From the NCBI GenBank assembly GCA_902702965.1, contig CACRXP010000153.1:549408-613407 (forward strand): 64,000 nt of DNA. The letters are read 5' to 3'. The stretch comes from Spirometra erinaceieuropaei. Its lineage: Eukaryota > Platyhelminthes > Cestoda > Diphyllobothriidea > Diphyllobothriidae. The stretch's first letter is position 1; each line of letters begins with the position of its first letter. A program made the position numbers and the translations under genes. This document shows, one piece after another, positions 33,652-44,401 of this stretch. Under the pieces are notes generated by a model. The model saw only the letters and a program-made list of their open reading frames with translations, made no database searches and was not told where the DNA came from.

Positions 33652-35420
33652 CTATCCACGACGCTTGACGTTTCGGGATAATCTCAGACTCGAGTCGTTC
33701 GCACAGCCGGAGCCGCATGGGGACCGAGTCGAGATGTGGACTGCCCACTTGCGTGGGAGGTGACAGTTGGATGCATGATGTGTGTGACTGTTGATTTCTG
33801 GTGGGGTGATGATGGTGGTGGTGGTGGAGGGGGTACGGAGTGAGTGAATGTGTGGTGTGACCGGCGGTTGTCTACCGAAGGCCGTCGTGGATGCGCATGT
33901 GGCGGAATAGGCCCATGCGATGCGTGAATGTGAGAGGGCAGTGTGGGGAGTTGAGAAGAGCTTGGTGGGTATAGGTGGGTGCTCCAGGCACTGGTTCGCC
34001 AGTCTCTGACCGACCAGGCCGATGCGCGAGGTGAATGTGCGTGGACAGTGTGGGCATGAGAAGTCGGCGGTGTCAGTGTCAGCCACAGAGGAGGCGGTGG
34101 TGGTGCAGACGGATGGAGCGAGGGCGGGGGTGTGCACGGTTGATGTGTTGGATGTGGTGGGTGTGTCGAGAGTGCGGTGAAGGCCGCTCTTGTGGATGCG
34201 CATGTGGCCGAAAAGGCCCATGCGAAGCCTGAAGGTTCGAGGGCAGTGTGGGCAGTGGAGGCGAGTGCGGCGGGTGAAGGTTGGTGCTTCAGGCAGCGGT
34301 TCGTCAGTCTCTGTGCGATGGATTCGCAAGTGACCGACCAGGCCGATGTGTTAGGTGAAGGTGCGGTCACAGTGAGGGCAGGTTTAGTCCAGATCCTCAT
34401 CGCTAGATTTGAAGCAGGTGGTGATAGTGTCGGCTGTTGCGCGCGGCACAGTCGCCTGAGCGGCCGTCGTTGGAGCAGTGGGCGAGGAGGAGGAGGAGGA
34501 GGAGGAGATGGCGTGGAAGGAAGTGGTGGGTCAGAAGAATTTTTAGAGATAGTTGGCGTCAGAGTGGAGGAGGAGGAAGAGGCGGGCGGGGGTACGATGG
34601 TTGGTGCAGTTCGAGAGGCGCAGTTAATCCGAAGATGTCCAAAAAGTCAGATTCGAGCCCGGAATGTCCGTCGACATCGAGGACACGTTGGAAGCGGTTG
34701 TGCGGCGGCGTTGCGTACTGGGCTTAGTTGTGATTTGCGGGCCTTCCGTTTCGCTTTGGCGGCAGCGATGCGGTTGGCTTCGTAGATCGCAGCGCCTTTC
34801 TTCACTGTCCTCCTCCAGGTCAGTCGATCGAGTGCTAGCTCCTTCCAGTTGCTGGGGTTGATTTGCAGGCGTTTCAGGGAGGACTTCAGGGTATCCCTGC
34901 AACGGCGAATCCGGCCTCCTGGACGGCGAGAACCCGGCGCGACGTCTCCGTAGAAGAGTCGTTTGGGTAGTCGCTCGTCGTCCATTCGCACCAAGTGGCC
35001 GCTCCAGCGCAGCTGCAGTTGCCTTAGTATGGCGTAGATGCTGAGGATTCCCGTCTGTTCCAGCACATCAGTGTCGGAGATTCGATCGCGCAAGTTCAGC
35101 CTCAGGATGCGACGAAGACAATTGAAGTGGAACTGATTCAGACTGCGTGCCTGCTTTGCGTACACCGTCCAAGTCTCCGCTCCATACAGTAGTGTCGGCA
35201 GGATGACGGCCCCGTAAATCTTCAGCTTCGTGCTCAGTTGGAGACCATGACGATTCCAAACTGTGCTTTGGAGGTGACCGAAGACTTGACTGGCTTTTAA
35301 AATCCTGTTGGCGATGCTTACCCCTTTGAGTTTCTCCAGGAATTGTGCTGACGTAGAGACCGTGGTGTGTGACCCAGCGGTCACGAACTTGAGACGACCG
35401 AAGAGTCACTTAGCCAGTCC
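33652..35420 (-). pseudogene. RTE-type RT C-terminus with C2H2 zinc-finger tail
   Basis: From 35384 down, the minus strand reads the post-RT domain of an RTE-like retrotransposon: [79 protein letters not shown], then [19 protein letters not shown]. It continues into a CCHH array: [13 protein letters not shown] (34.69 kb, then a stop and LFGHLRINC), TCPHCDRTFT-stop-HIGLVGHLRIH (34.38 kb), HCPHCPRTFRLRMGLFGHMRIH (34.25 kb), SCPHCPRTFTSRIGLVG (34.07 kb) and, after a frameshift, NSPHCPLTFTHRMGLFRHMRIH (33.94 kb, first Cys lost). Catalytic RT motifs lie outside or are missing. A Ser-rich linker comes from a GAG repeat. This RT-plus-finger arrangement is one I associate with tapeworms. Dead by stops and frameshifts. 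Confidence 0.85.
34484..34508. repeat. (GAG)n microsatellite
   Basis: A run of GAG units; on the minus strand it encodes a poly-Ser stretch in the linker between zinc fingers 1 and 2 of the RTE element. Confidence 0.85.
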
Positions 35421-35748
35421 GTACTTTGGTGTCCCTGTGCCGAAGCGCCATACTATCTTGCCTTTTGCTATCTGTTCTTCATTCGTGAACTTACTGTTTG
35501 TTGAAATGAATGGACGGAACACAAATCAACGCGACGCGCTTGCCACGAGTTGGATTGTCAGGTCGTTTGACATTTGATTGTTAATTCTTTCATAAATCTG
35601 GTCTTATCCTGATATTCATATTCTGGGCATGACGAGCCTGTCTTTAGCGCTCTCTACAGTTGTGACCCTTTAACGTTCGCGCTTATACCTTGGATTTTTT
35701 GACTTTCTATTTGCATACCGTCCGTTTGCCTTTATTCAATCTACGATC
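35421..35748. other. Junction between RTE element and gag fragment
   Basis: No gene recognised. It could be LTR or leader sequence of the gag fragment that starts at 35749, but only one copy is present in the window. Confidence 0.35.
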
Positions 35749-36000
35749 ATGACCTCTACGAATTCCAACGATCCCACTACTTTTCTCAGTGGACTTGTTT
35801 CTTTTCTCCCAGACTTTTGGCAACGTGCGCCAGAGCTTTATTTTTTCCGCATTGAGGCGACTTGTCACTCTGCCAAGATAGCACGTGAAACCGACAAGTA
35901 TTATAAGTTGGTCGAGGCACTTCTTCCCACCATTGTTTCTTAAGTGCAGACGCATCTGAGAGATCCCCCGACTGATGCTCCCTACACCAAGTTAAAGGCT
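35749..36000 (+). pseudogene. Ty3/gypsy-like gag (capsid) fragment
   Basis: It starts at an ATG; after about 22 residues it reads PDFWQRAPELYFFRIEATCH, ARETDKYYKLVEALLPTIVS, a TAA at 35941, and then VQTHLRDPPTDAPYTKLK. The PE-WF-Q-E, T-KY--V--L and PP---PY--LK blocks are typical of the retrotransposon gag/capsid region of LTR elements. About 85 residues survive. The following sequence changes abruptly and a PLE RT begins near 36164. No LTRs, protease or integrase are seen. Capsid proteins of such elements assemble virus-like particles; this fragment cannot. Confidence 0.65.
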
Positions 36001-36163
36001 GTGGGCTGGCCATCAACCTCCTGGGAATTCTGGCGTAGCAGGTCACTGAACGTCTCAACCGTAAGGACCTGTAGGATGGACGTGAAGAGTGAGAGGACGT
36101 CCAATGACACCATCCACTTATTCCGTTCGATCGTGACTGCCCTTATTTTTTCGAGGAATTTTC

Positions 36164-37140
36164 GTCGCCCAGGGTCTCATAGAATTCATGGGGCACTGCC
36201 TTAAGAGATTTTTTACTTTCGAGGGGATCACTAATCAGCAAATTAAGGGCACTCCGATGGGTTCAACGATATCCGGAATCATTGCCATGATGGTTCTGCT
36301 AAAACTAGAGAAACGACTGTTCGATTAATAAAAACCCAGGTTTTGGGCGCGCAACGGTGATGATACCTTCGTAATCATCAATCAAGATAAAATTAACTGC
36401 TATGAAGAGCTGCTGAACTCAATCATTCATGACCTACAGTTGGAGATTAAAAAAGGACTGGAGAGCAAACTTCCATATTTGGATGTTCTTGTTTGCCGTC
36501 AACCAGACGGCAAACTGGCGACGCCAGTCTACACAAAACCGACGAACTCGCTGCAAATGATCAGTTACAACAGCAACCACCCACTGCAACACAAACGAAA
36601 CTGTATACGCACGCTAGACCGACGAGCTGAAACTTTTTTCAGCACTCCAGTCGCCAAACTGGACGAGATGAACCTCCTCCAAGAACTATTCAGAGCCAAC
36701 GGCTATCCGCAAACATTCGTTGAACGGAGCCGAAAGCAACCAATGAAACGGAATGAAGAACGCAGTCAGCAGAAATCGTGGCGGAGCATTCCATATGTGA
36801 AAGGGGTCTCCGACGCCGCATCCAGATCCCTCGCGCCGCTGGGGATAGGCGTTGCCCACAGGCCAGACTCAACAATCCGCCGGCAAGTGATGCGGTCAAA
36901 AAACACGATCCCTTAGCAGATGTCGGCTGTTGTCTACCGACTTCAGTGCAGCTGCGGAATGTGCAACTACGTTGGAGAAACCGGCCGGCGGCTGCAAACG
37001 CGCATGCACGAGCATAAGTTGGTCGTGCGAAGTTTGGACCCTTGCCGCCCAAATGGGACACGTCTTCAACTTTGACGCCGTTGAAAATGTTGGCCGCTGG
37101 GATGATCATACGGCAAGGCAGGTGCAAGAAGCCTGAACGT
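36164..37140 (+). pseudogene. PLE RT-GIY-YIG gene remnant
   Basis: In one frame from 36164: VAQGLIEFMGHCLKRFFTFEG, IKGTPMGSTISGIIAMMVLL, two stops, then FWARNGDDTFVII (the Y-V of the YVDD box changed to N-G). It continues in the ORF at 36440-36916: LPYLDVLVCRQPDGK, PVYTKPTNSLQMI, HPLQHKRNCIRTLDRRAE and FRANGYPQTFVERS. Past a stop the endonuclease appears: VYRLQCSCGMCNYVGETGRR, followed by RMHEHKL. The C-x-C-x4-YVGETGR motif is a good GIY-YIG core. The N-terminal third of the RT is missing, replaced by an LTR gag fragment. A hammerhead-like motif lies 250-400 bp after the endonuclease, as expected for a PLE tail. Confidence 0.88.
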
Positions 37141-37385
37141 CTACCGACTGGTTTGTCAACCGCCTCATCAATTTGCCTCCTCCTTTCTGGTTTTACTGAC
37201 ATTCTTGACGGGGGACAGTCACGACGCGGGAAAATCGGGACCGTCAATTATTGCCGCAACCAACGAAGAATGGCGGTATTCAGGTCACGGTGACATGCGG
37301 GTCGAATGCAGCTACAGAGGCGGTATTGGCGGGCCAAGAATCAAACAATGTGCGCTATATAAGGAAAGCTGTGTGCAAGACTTTT

Positions 37386-37430
37386 CACTCTCTGAAGATG
37401 GGCAGAAGAAACGTCTACTCGAAACGTCAG
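37386..37430 (+). ncRNA. Hammerhead-like motif in PLE tail
   Basis: CTGAAGA (37392-37398) is followed by GGGCAG, a loop, CTACTC and then GAAACGTC (37421-37428). The paired arms have one mismatch and one G-U pair, and an extra T follows the CTGANGA box. PLEs are known to carry hammerhead ribozymes in their terminal repeats (Cervera and De la Pena). The core residues fit, but the element is old, so self-cleavage is uncertain. Confidence 0.5.
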
Positions 37431-37589
37431 ACATTCAATACACTTCTCCCAGTGAACGCCTCTTTTTCGGTTGCTTACAATATTGCTCAGAGCATTAAAG
37501 GTTAGCTGTACCTAGTTCGAATGCAGCCATAGAGAGTACCTGAGTGCTCATAGGGAAGCCCACATGACGGTTCAATTGCGGTACCCGAC

Positions 37590-37735
37590 AGTAGATGGGC
37601 GAACTTTTGAAATCTCGACCGAAATTCCGACATGCGTTTTCGTCTCCAATAAAGCTGATTAATAAGTTGTGTAAAACTAATTATCATGCAACATATTTCC
37701 ATAATAATTCAGTAACTTCTGGATGCCCCTACACG
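37590..37735 (+). repeat. Foldback element, single arm
   Basis: GAAATCTCGACCGAAATTCC, ATGCGTTTTCGTCTCC and TAAAGCTGATTAATAAG match the left arm at 60.47 kb and the inverse of the right arm at 61.1 kb. No clear partner arm is seen; a related internal block (CAAGGGTATTAG) recurs at about 37800 and 38600. Confidence 0.55.
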
Positions 37736-39970
37736 TTCATACAGTGTCTCCAAACCAAAAGCCGTATATTTTCCGCATGTGAATAACCATATATTTCTCA
37801 AGGGTATTAGGAGGAGGCATATGTAGTTCATAAAAATTATTTTATCAAGGCGGCTGTTTAAATGAGATCTTGCAGCTATGCATTAGATGAAGAGCATAAT
37901 CTGCACAGGACATCGTTGTGAGTAATCAGCGTCTCGGATAACAATAGCTTACTGCCAATTTTCAAGTTATGGTGTATAAGAAAAAACAGCCAAAAATAAT
38001 ACCTTCAGCGTCCCTTTATAAAGATAAACATCTCACTGGAACAGACTTTTAATATCGATTGGGACTCGAAGAACCTACTTGATATTTTATACTCAGTAAT
38101 ACAGGTAATCTGTTTCGCCTGAAAACTGCTTACTATCATAATATCATATACGAATCGTTTATTATGTCAAGATGATGCTAGTACAGACAACTGCTCTCAT
38201 GATCGACCTCAATTAAACATCAGTGAAATATATTACTTCGCCTCCTGCCTCATTATAGGAGAATTCTCTTTGGTTACGAAGAAGGGCCCATGTGGAAAAA
38301 TACCATTAAACATGCATCCCATGTCGATACGACTGGTAGATAACTCACCGTTCAATGCCCGCATCAATTATCAAGGCACAACTTATAGTCTTGTGTCATC
38401 GAGGGCTAATTTGCCACAGAAAAACCGGAGTTTATTATCTTCATATAGAGGCTCTTACGATTGCAAAGCAACAATCCTATCCTAATGTTGACAACCAATC
38501 AATTAAAGCAATCATATATTCGCAAAACAATGTTTTCAAACACGTTATTAGTGTCTATCATTTACAAATTGTATAGACGCATATATGCTTTCAAGGGTAT
38601 TAGTATTATATTTCCTGGATAGTTTGATGAGAGATTACTGAATAGGTCATATAGGCAAATGTAAACATAGGCCTTTTATTCACGGGGCAAGCACATTTGG
38701 ACTTCTTCAGTTTTTACTATTGCTGGCTGAGTCTTTGACGTCATTTGACATTTTATTATGAATCGCTATTAACCGTATTTTCTTCGTTTTCAACATTCAT
38801 ACCTTGAAAAACAGTTGCTACGTCTTAAATTTTGAACATGTATCCAAGGCAGGACTCCAAAAACTACTACAATAATGTTATAATTGTTAATTTGAAATGT
38901 GTACGTTCCTAAAAATGCATTTGTAGAAAAATCATGTTTATGAAAAGTATAAGCGTTGGCCATCAAGGATCTTTCTTTACTGGATCAGTGAAATGAAACA
39001 GTGTCCTCAGGATCGGATAGATTCTGCCGACGAGGACGCATCGTAGTGAACCGGACTGGCAGTTTAACAGATTCTGGCGGACAAAAACGCCTAACCTGTT
39101 TCATATCTATTGGAGTTCGGAGTTGATTTTTGAGTGCAGGAACCAAATGATGTCATTGGCTCTCTTTGCATTTAAAGGTAGATACAATATAAAAAGGCAC
39201 GAGGCACAGTACATATCTCCTAAAAACGGATACATTATTAATTTCAGCCATTTGGCTGAAACTTTAAGCTGCAGGCCCGTCTTTTTAAAGACTGTTTGAA
39301 GATTCATTATGCAACGGAACTGAAAATCTATCACAAATTTTAAACAGGCGCGATGATACAGTACTGTGCTTTTAAGGCACATAGGCTGTGTAGCACCGCC
39401 CTATAAATAAGCAATACTTTTTGAAATTTCAGTTAACATTTTAGGATTATGTTGGGAGTGCCTAAAGTCGTTGCTTATAGTAATTCTAGACAGAAGCTTG
39501 CAGCCAGCCCAAAAGTTTGCTGGATTAGCAGATTTGAGACACAAATTTATAAACGATTTTGTATGTTGCCATTAGACGACGTGAGATGAGAATTGAGATT
39601 GACATTATATTTTGAATGCTCTCTCACCGATTTTGTGTCTTAGCATTAGAAGACTAGAGATGGGAATTGCGATTGATATTATATTACCAAGGGTTTATTT
39701 TAAATATTCCTGAATTGCAGGTGGTTAGTGTGCGCACACGACTAAACAGTTGTGTTTTTACAAACATTAATAATCGACATTCATTTGGACAGCGGATGGT
39801 ATGTTTCACATTACGACTTTTTTACCCAGAAAAGATTATAGCTACACATTTCGGCAACGATTACTAGTCCCCCAAAATAATGACGACAACAAACTGACTA
39901 ATAGAAGCAAAAAGGCGACTCCTAGGAAGCAGTCTTTAGGAAGGAGACACGATCGGTGGAACAAGAGCTT
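37736..39970. other. Non-coding stretch
   Basis: No gene recognised. Two frames at 38270-38576 overlap and lack motifs; the antisense frame at 39107-39382 is also unsupported. Confidence 0.4.
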
Positions 39971-39977
39971 TATAAGC

Positions 39978-40016
39978 CTGACGTTTCGGATTCCCGCTCA
40001 AACCCACCATCAGAGA
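39978..40016 (-). ncRNA. Hammerhead-like motif, distal copy
   Basis: The minus strand reads CTGATGG, a GGTTTGAGCGGGAATCC hairpin and GAAACGTC. The GTCTCTG prefix and the GAAACGTCAGGC suffix match the motifs at 37.39 and 3.99 kb. The last A of CTGANGA is G here. Confidence 0.45.
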
Positions 40017-40097
40017 CAAAGCAGACACGAGTTGTTCATGCATGAGGGGCTGCCGTATTTATAGGATGCGGTAGCCATGCCATCGCATACCTAGGAA

Positions 40098-40124
40098 TGT
40101 TCACGGCTCCCACCTTCATCAGGG
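40098..40124 (-). ncRNA. Hammerhead-like motif, proximal copy
   Basis: The minus strand reads CTGATGA followed by AGGTGGGAGCCGT and then GAACATTCC. The CTGATGA box is perfect, but GAAA is replaced by GAAC. It pairs with the distal copy about 110 nt away, like the dual motifs of PLE terminal repeats. Confidence 0.35.
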
Positions 40125-40480
40125 ATCGTTGCACGTGGTGTGATGGCCGACATTTGCGTCGTTAATTGCTGCAATTTCATCACGTGCGTTGGATGTTGGT
40201 GTGATGATTGCTCGACCATCTAACGCTCTGACCCTGGTGTTATGAAAAGTGTTCACCATTGCGTTCCCCGCGTGGCCAATTACTCCGCCCAGGCAAAGTT
40301 ACAGCAGAGAGTATGAAATGGAAAGTTGACTGCACTTGTTAATTGACTGGGGGCCAGTAAACCATGACTCAAGCAGCTTCCAGCTCACGCAGCTGTCACC
40401 TCGTTAAATTTAAATGTATGGCCAGATCTCGTCGAATGAGACGCAACTTGAGAGCTAGCGTCATTACAGAAATTACCCGT

Positions 40481-41209
40481 ATTGTGTCATTGTCACTAGA
40501 GGTTTCGATAAACTGCAAATTCATCAGTTTTATCTCTGCACTGTCATAAACATAGGTAATCTGTACGCCGTCCTAATCTGCAACATGTGATTCAGCAGCG
40601 TGAATTCCGATTTCACACACACTCGACAGACATTGCTTTGAGTGTCTGAGTATATAATAATAATGTGTAAGATGATGTATATTTGGAACAAAAGCTTTTC
40701 ATACAGTCGTACCACGCCCCATCGAAAGTGATTTAATCAACATTTACCGAGTACATAATATTGTAGTATTTTAAATACTGTTTGCATTAAGTAGAAAAAC
40801 ATACGATGCAGAAATATATGCGCAGAAAGGACGCATCGCGTTGACAGTTGCATCGAGGACCATCATGACATACCAGAAGTGCAAGGCTTTCTGTTCTGAC
40901 AGATTATTAGCTCAACTAGCAGCCCTTATTCCCATCAAGGCGACCACAAAAGCTATTGTTGGGCAAAAAGCTCTATGTCTTTTACTGGTCACTTTTAGAA
41001 ACTAAGAGGAACTGTTCTGACTTTGAACAAGTTATGGATACACCGTACGTACTTCAACTGTCCATAAAAACACATGTCAATTGTCGCGTCGGTGCGATGG
41101 CAGATATAATTGTACAGTGTGACACTTTGCTCCTGGTTCTAAAAATAGCTTTGGTGAGGATGATGGTATATTACGCGTTCAAGTATGAAAAAATCGAATA
41201 CTGAACACT
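40481..41209. other. Non-coding stretch
   Basis: No supported gene; a frame at 40956-41204 lacks motifs and adjoins the interspersed repeat. Confidence 0.4.
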
Positions 41210-41600
41210 ATAGACGGAAACGGCGTTTATGACATAACTTGTGGTGGAACAACCTATTTAAGGGGCGACAAATACTATGTATAAACGCGCGCTTATTACA
41301 GCATGCTCACAAGAATTTTCGGCGGCCGGTCTGACACCAACTGTTCCCTTTTCGTGCGCACCTGAACCAATGGTATATTTAGCCAAAGTGAGGTTCTTTG
41401 CTGCATAGACTGAATTTTATACATCACATAAAACAGGTTTTCTACATAAAAATCAAAGTTCCATTTCGTCGCAGCATACTTTCCTTTCTGACAGCTTTTT
41501 CGAAAAAAATCTTTTGTTTTTCATAACCAGCGTGTTGTTGGATGCTTCCTGCTTTCTCGTGTTTTTGGGAGGATAGCTGACAATAACTCAACGTCGGTAA
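41210..41600 (-). repeat. About 400-bp interspersed repeat, copy 2 (inverted)
   Basis: The reverse complement matches 18040-18450 in order: AAGCAGGAAGCATCC, GAAAAACAAAAGATTT, GTGAGCATGCTGTAATAAGCG, TATACATAGTATTTG and AGGTTGTTCCACCACA. Confidence 0.65.
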
Positions 41601-42771
41601 GCGCTAAGAGAGACGGTATCACTTATTAAAAGTGCCGTAGGAGAGCAAACAGAAGAAAACACTAACTCACCACTTCAACTAACAACATACAGGGTGATAT
41701 AGAAACGTCCTATAAGAGGCTTAGAATTTTAAGAGAAATGATAATAATCCGTGTCCCTTGCTTCTGAAGAGAAGAAATAAAATCGTGCACCGGACTTATG
41801 AAATGAATAAAAAGTATACTGCATAAATCCAATAAGAGAACCAGAGCCCCTGATATCTGCCTTCGTAAAGGGCGCATGTCAGACTCATTGAAAGTGTAAG
41901 TTGTATATACGAAGCTTAATAAGCTGATCTCTCTGTGAAAGCGCGTTGAGATATTATTACCATCAAATAGTCCACATTTACACTTGTATCACCATCATCT
42001 TCCAGGAATCCAGACATCTCTGATAGTAAACGATCTTAAAAAAATAATGCATTTACAACCATCGAATAGTTGCTTTTGGGGAAATGGCTGAAATGAATGT
42101 AGAAGACTGAACGAAATTACAAATTTAAAGAAATTGAAATGCCACCAGAAATTGCACTTGGTGAAGACTTACAGACGTATGTCCCTTTTAGAATATTTCC
42201 GTAGCATTGTTTGTATGATAGCTTTTCCTTTTTAATCGTATGCATCACTTTCAATTTTACAGCAAGAACTGTTGTTTCCTTTCCACTTCGCTCATGCTTT
42301 ACACTTCAAAAATCTGTGCTCGCATTCCCTTCTAGAGGTCGTGCCTTTGCTTATCACTTCAATACACGTCAGAGAACCAAGCTGAAAGTGTTGTCTTGTC
42401 CTGGTCTAGAATGAGGATGTTAATAAAGTCAGACGGATAGCGGTGTACCACGTTTCCTGCTACTTGACCGAAACGCAGACGACTTGTAACAAGGTAATTA
42501 ATATCCAGCACATTTCAAAACGGCATCCTTTAAGTCGCCTTATTTGACCTTACCACCTAAACATTGGGAGGTCAAAAGGTCAGCCTCGCTTTAAAAAAAG
42601 GCAAGGCTTTTATGCTTCAGTCGGTCGTCCTTGTAGTCTGGACATCAATAGGTTACTTTAATTGCGCATACGTATCTCCTGTTTGATCGCTCAAATCTAC
42701 CTGTAATAAGAGAATATAGAGAGAATAATGTTGAACGAATCATATCGCTGTCTTTTGAATCTCCAGTGGTC
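41601..42771. other. Non-coding stretch upstream of family gene 5
   Basis: No gene or repeat recognised; ends at the TATA box of the gene starting at 42808. Confidence 0.4.
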
Positions 42772-42807
42772 TATAAAATAAGCGGTAGGTATTGAGTTTA
42801 TGCGAGA
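42772..42807 (+). promoter_or_regulatory. TATA core promoter of family gene 5
   Basis: TATAAAA at 42772-42778, TAAGCGG directly after it, ATTGAGTTTATG, then AGAATG with the ATG 36 bp after the TATA start. It aligns block by block with the promoter of member 1. Confidence 0.6.
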
Positions 42808-44280
42808 ATGAAATTACTAGTGGCAATTCCTTTCTTGTTTTACTCTGCAGAATGCTGCTTATTTAATAGAGGTACATTTTCTTTTTCGTACGTCTGTTAA
42901 ATCTGCTGGCCTCTAGTAAATGAAATGGATTGCAGTACGAAAAATGCCTGAGAATTTTAATTGCATTTTTATGTAGTTTTGTCCAAGAAAGCGCATATAT
43001 GCTTCCTACAAATAGCCTAACGTCTTTGGTATGAGCAAGTCGTTGACGTACAAATAGCTTTTCTTAGAAAATCTTTTTATTACAACAGTATATCGTTTCA
43101 TGATAAACGAACTCGATGGTCACATTTCCGTTAAATAGTTTGATACATCTTATTAACAAAATAGTGTTAAACAGACTGCGTAGTTTTTCTAAAAGCTGTA
43201 GACATTTACAAAATCATTGTATTTCACTTGTCATATTACGATTTCCTGTAAACATCGCTCGTCATGCATATTAATTTTGCAGCTATTTAAAGGAATGAAA
43301 ATAACCAAATTTAGGTGGTTTCTCTGAAAAAAGGTAACATTGTTAAACTACATACTTCAAAAATTCGCTGATGTGTGCAGCGGACGCCTTAGGCTTTAGA
43401 CAAGGAGCCCATGCAAGTCCCTCGATCCGGTGAGCTCTTCGTTTTCCTCATACCCCATTTCGGATGTCTACTACTGCATCCATACGACGACCATCGACTG
43501 ATAACGTTTGTTGTACAAACAGCATTGGCATGCTATCATCTTCAATTATGTGCTTACAAATAATTTTAAAGGTTATCTTACTGAACGTAAATAATGACGA
43601 GATTGTTTATGCTTTCAGCTAAAACAAGATGCCCGCGTTCTAGCTATGGCTTTAGTCTCAGTGAAGTGGCTGCACACTTGGTTGGACAAGCAGATTACCG
43701 TCACTTTGAGAAAATATTAGAAAATCAATACTGGCGTTACTACATCACAATTACAGCCCATAAGGAACGCTTAACTTTTGACTGCACATTCTTACGGGAC
43801 GAATGGACAGACAGATACTGGCAATACTCATGCATGGCTCCGATTTCTAACGCCAAAGTTCATGTAGCAAGACAGGTAACATAAAGATAGAAGTTTAATT
43901 GTCGACACGTTAGCAGTATGTTAGTCGTGCAATTTCTTCTACTTTTTATAATTCATGCGCACTTCAAACACCAACAGAGCCTACAATCCGAAAAGCTGAA
44001 AATTCCACGCTATAGTGCCGGATATTCCGAGTTTATGTTAGACAGTTTAGCTCTGAATGCAACTGTCGATTTTACTTACTGGAAAGTGGATAATCAACAG
44101 CCAAATATGATTCGACTGTCCTCTCTGAAGCTCTGCAATGCAAGTATAAACGTTTCGGAGAGGCCATATGGACCCATCAACAAATTTTTATTAAAATTTC
44201 CACGTATGCATGCCACTATTTTTAATGTCTTTCTGCAGGAAGAAATTTTGATTGGCCAGTCCATAGAGTGCCAGCAGTAA
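42808..44280 (+). CDS. Three-exon secreted cysteine protein, family member 5 (intact)
   Basis: Exons are 42808-42871 (64 nt), 43619-43875 (257 nt) and 43978-44280 (303 nt). Intron 1 is G|GTACAT...CTTTCAG (747 nt) and intron 2 is CAG|GTAACA...CAACAG (102 nt), in phases 1 and 0. The frame is uninterrupted over 207 codons plus TAA. Exon 1 encodes a signal peptide (MKLLVAIPFLFYSAECC). The mature part has Cys at 26 (TRCPR), 77 (FDCTF), 93 (YSCMA), 160 (KLCNA) and 205 (IECQQ); position 169, Cys in members 1 and 8, is Arg here. Sequons lie at N134, N161 and N165. A TATA promoter precedes it and AATAAA follows 116 nt after the stop. A predicted secreted or surface-released protein of unknown function. 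This is the best-supported gene in the window. Confidence 0.82.
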
Positions 44281-44395
44281 GTATCGGCATTTCAATACTG
44301 CTAGCCTACAACACTGGAAATTTTCCAATGAAGGCGAACAAACGTTTTCTTCACATGGACAGATCACTTCTATATGCCACAGTTTTCGTTTTGTG

Positions 44396-44401
44396 AATAA
44401 A
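44396..44401 (+). promoter_or_regulatory. Polyadenylation signal AATAAA
   Basis: Lies 116 nt after the stop of family member 5. Confidence 0.6.

Larger units (their letters stand above)
39940..40480 (-). mobile_element. PLE C-terminus and 3' tail (minus)
   Basis: On the minus strand, after a stop-ridden stretch with the LELEAA-like end of a GIY-YIG domain, one frame reads LGGVIGHAGNAMVNTFHNTR, then VRALDGRAIITPTSNA and RDEIAAINDAN, ending at TGA near 40125. I associate this with the C-terminal tail of flatworm PLE proteins. Two hammerhead-like motifs follow at 40.12 and 40.01 kb, about 100 nt apart. The catalytic part is not readable. Confidence 0.5.

Noticed and set aside
33684..34400. A 238-codon minus-strand Ser/Pro/His-rich frame
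   Set aside because: It is the alternate frame of the zinc-finger array; the CPHC-RTF frame is the real one.
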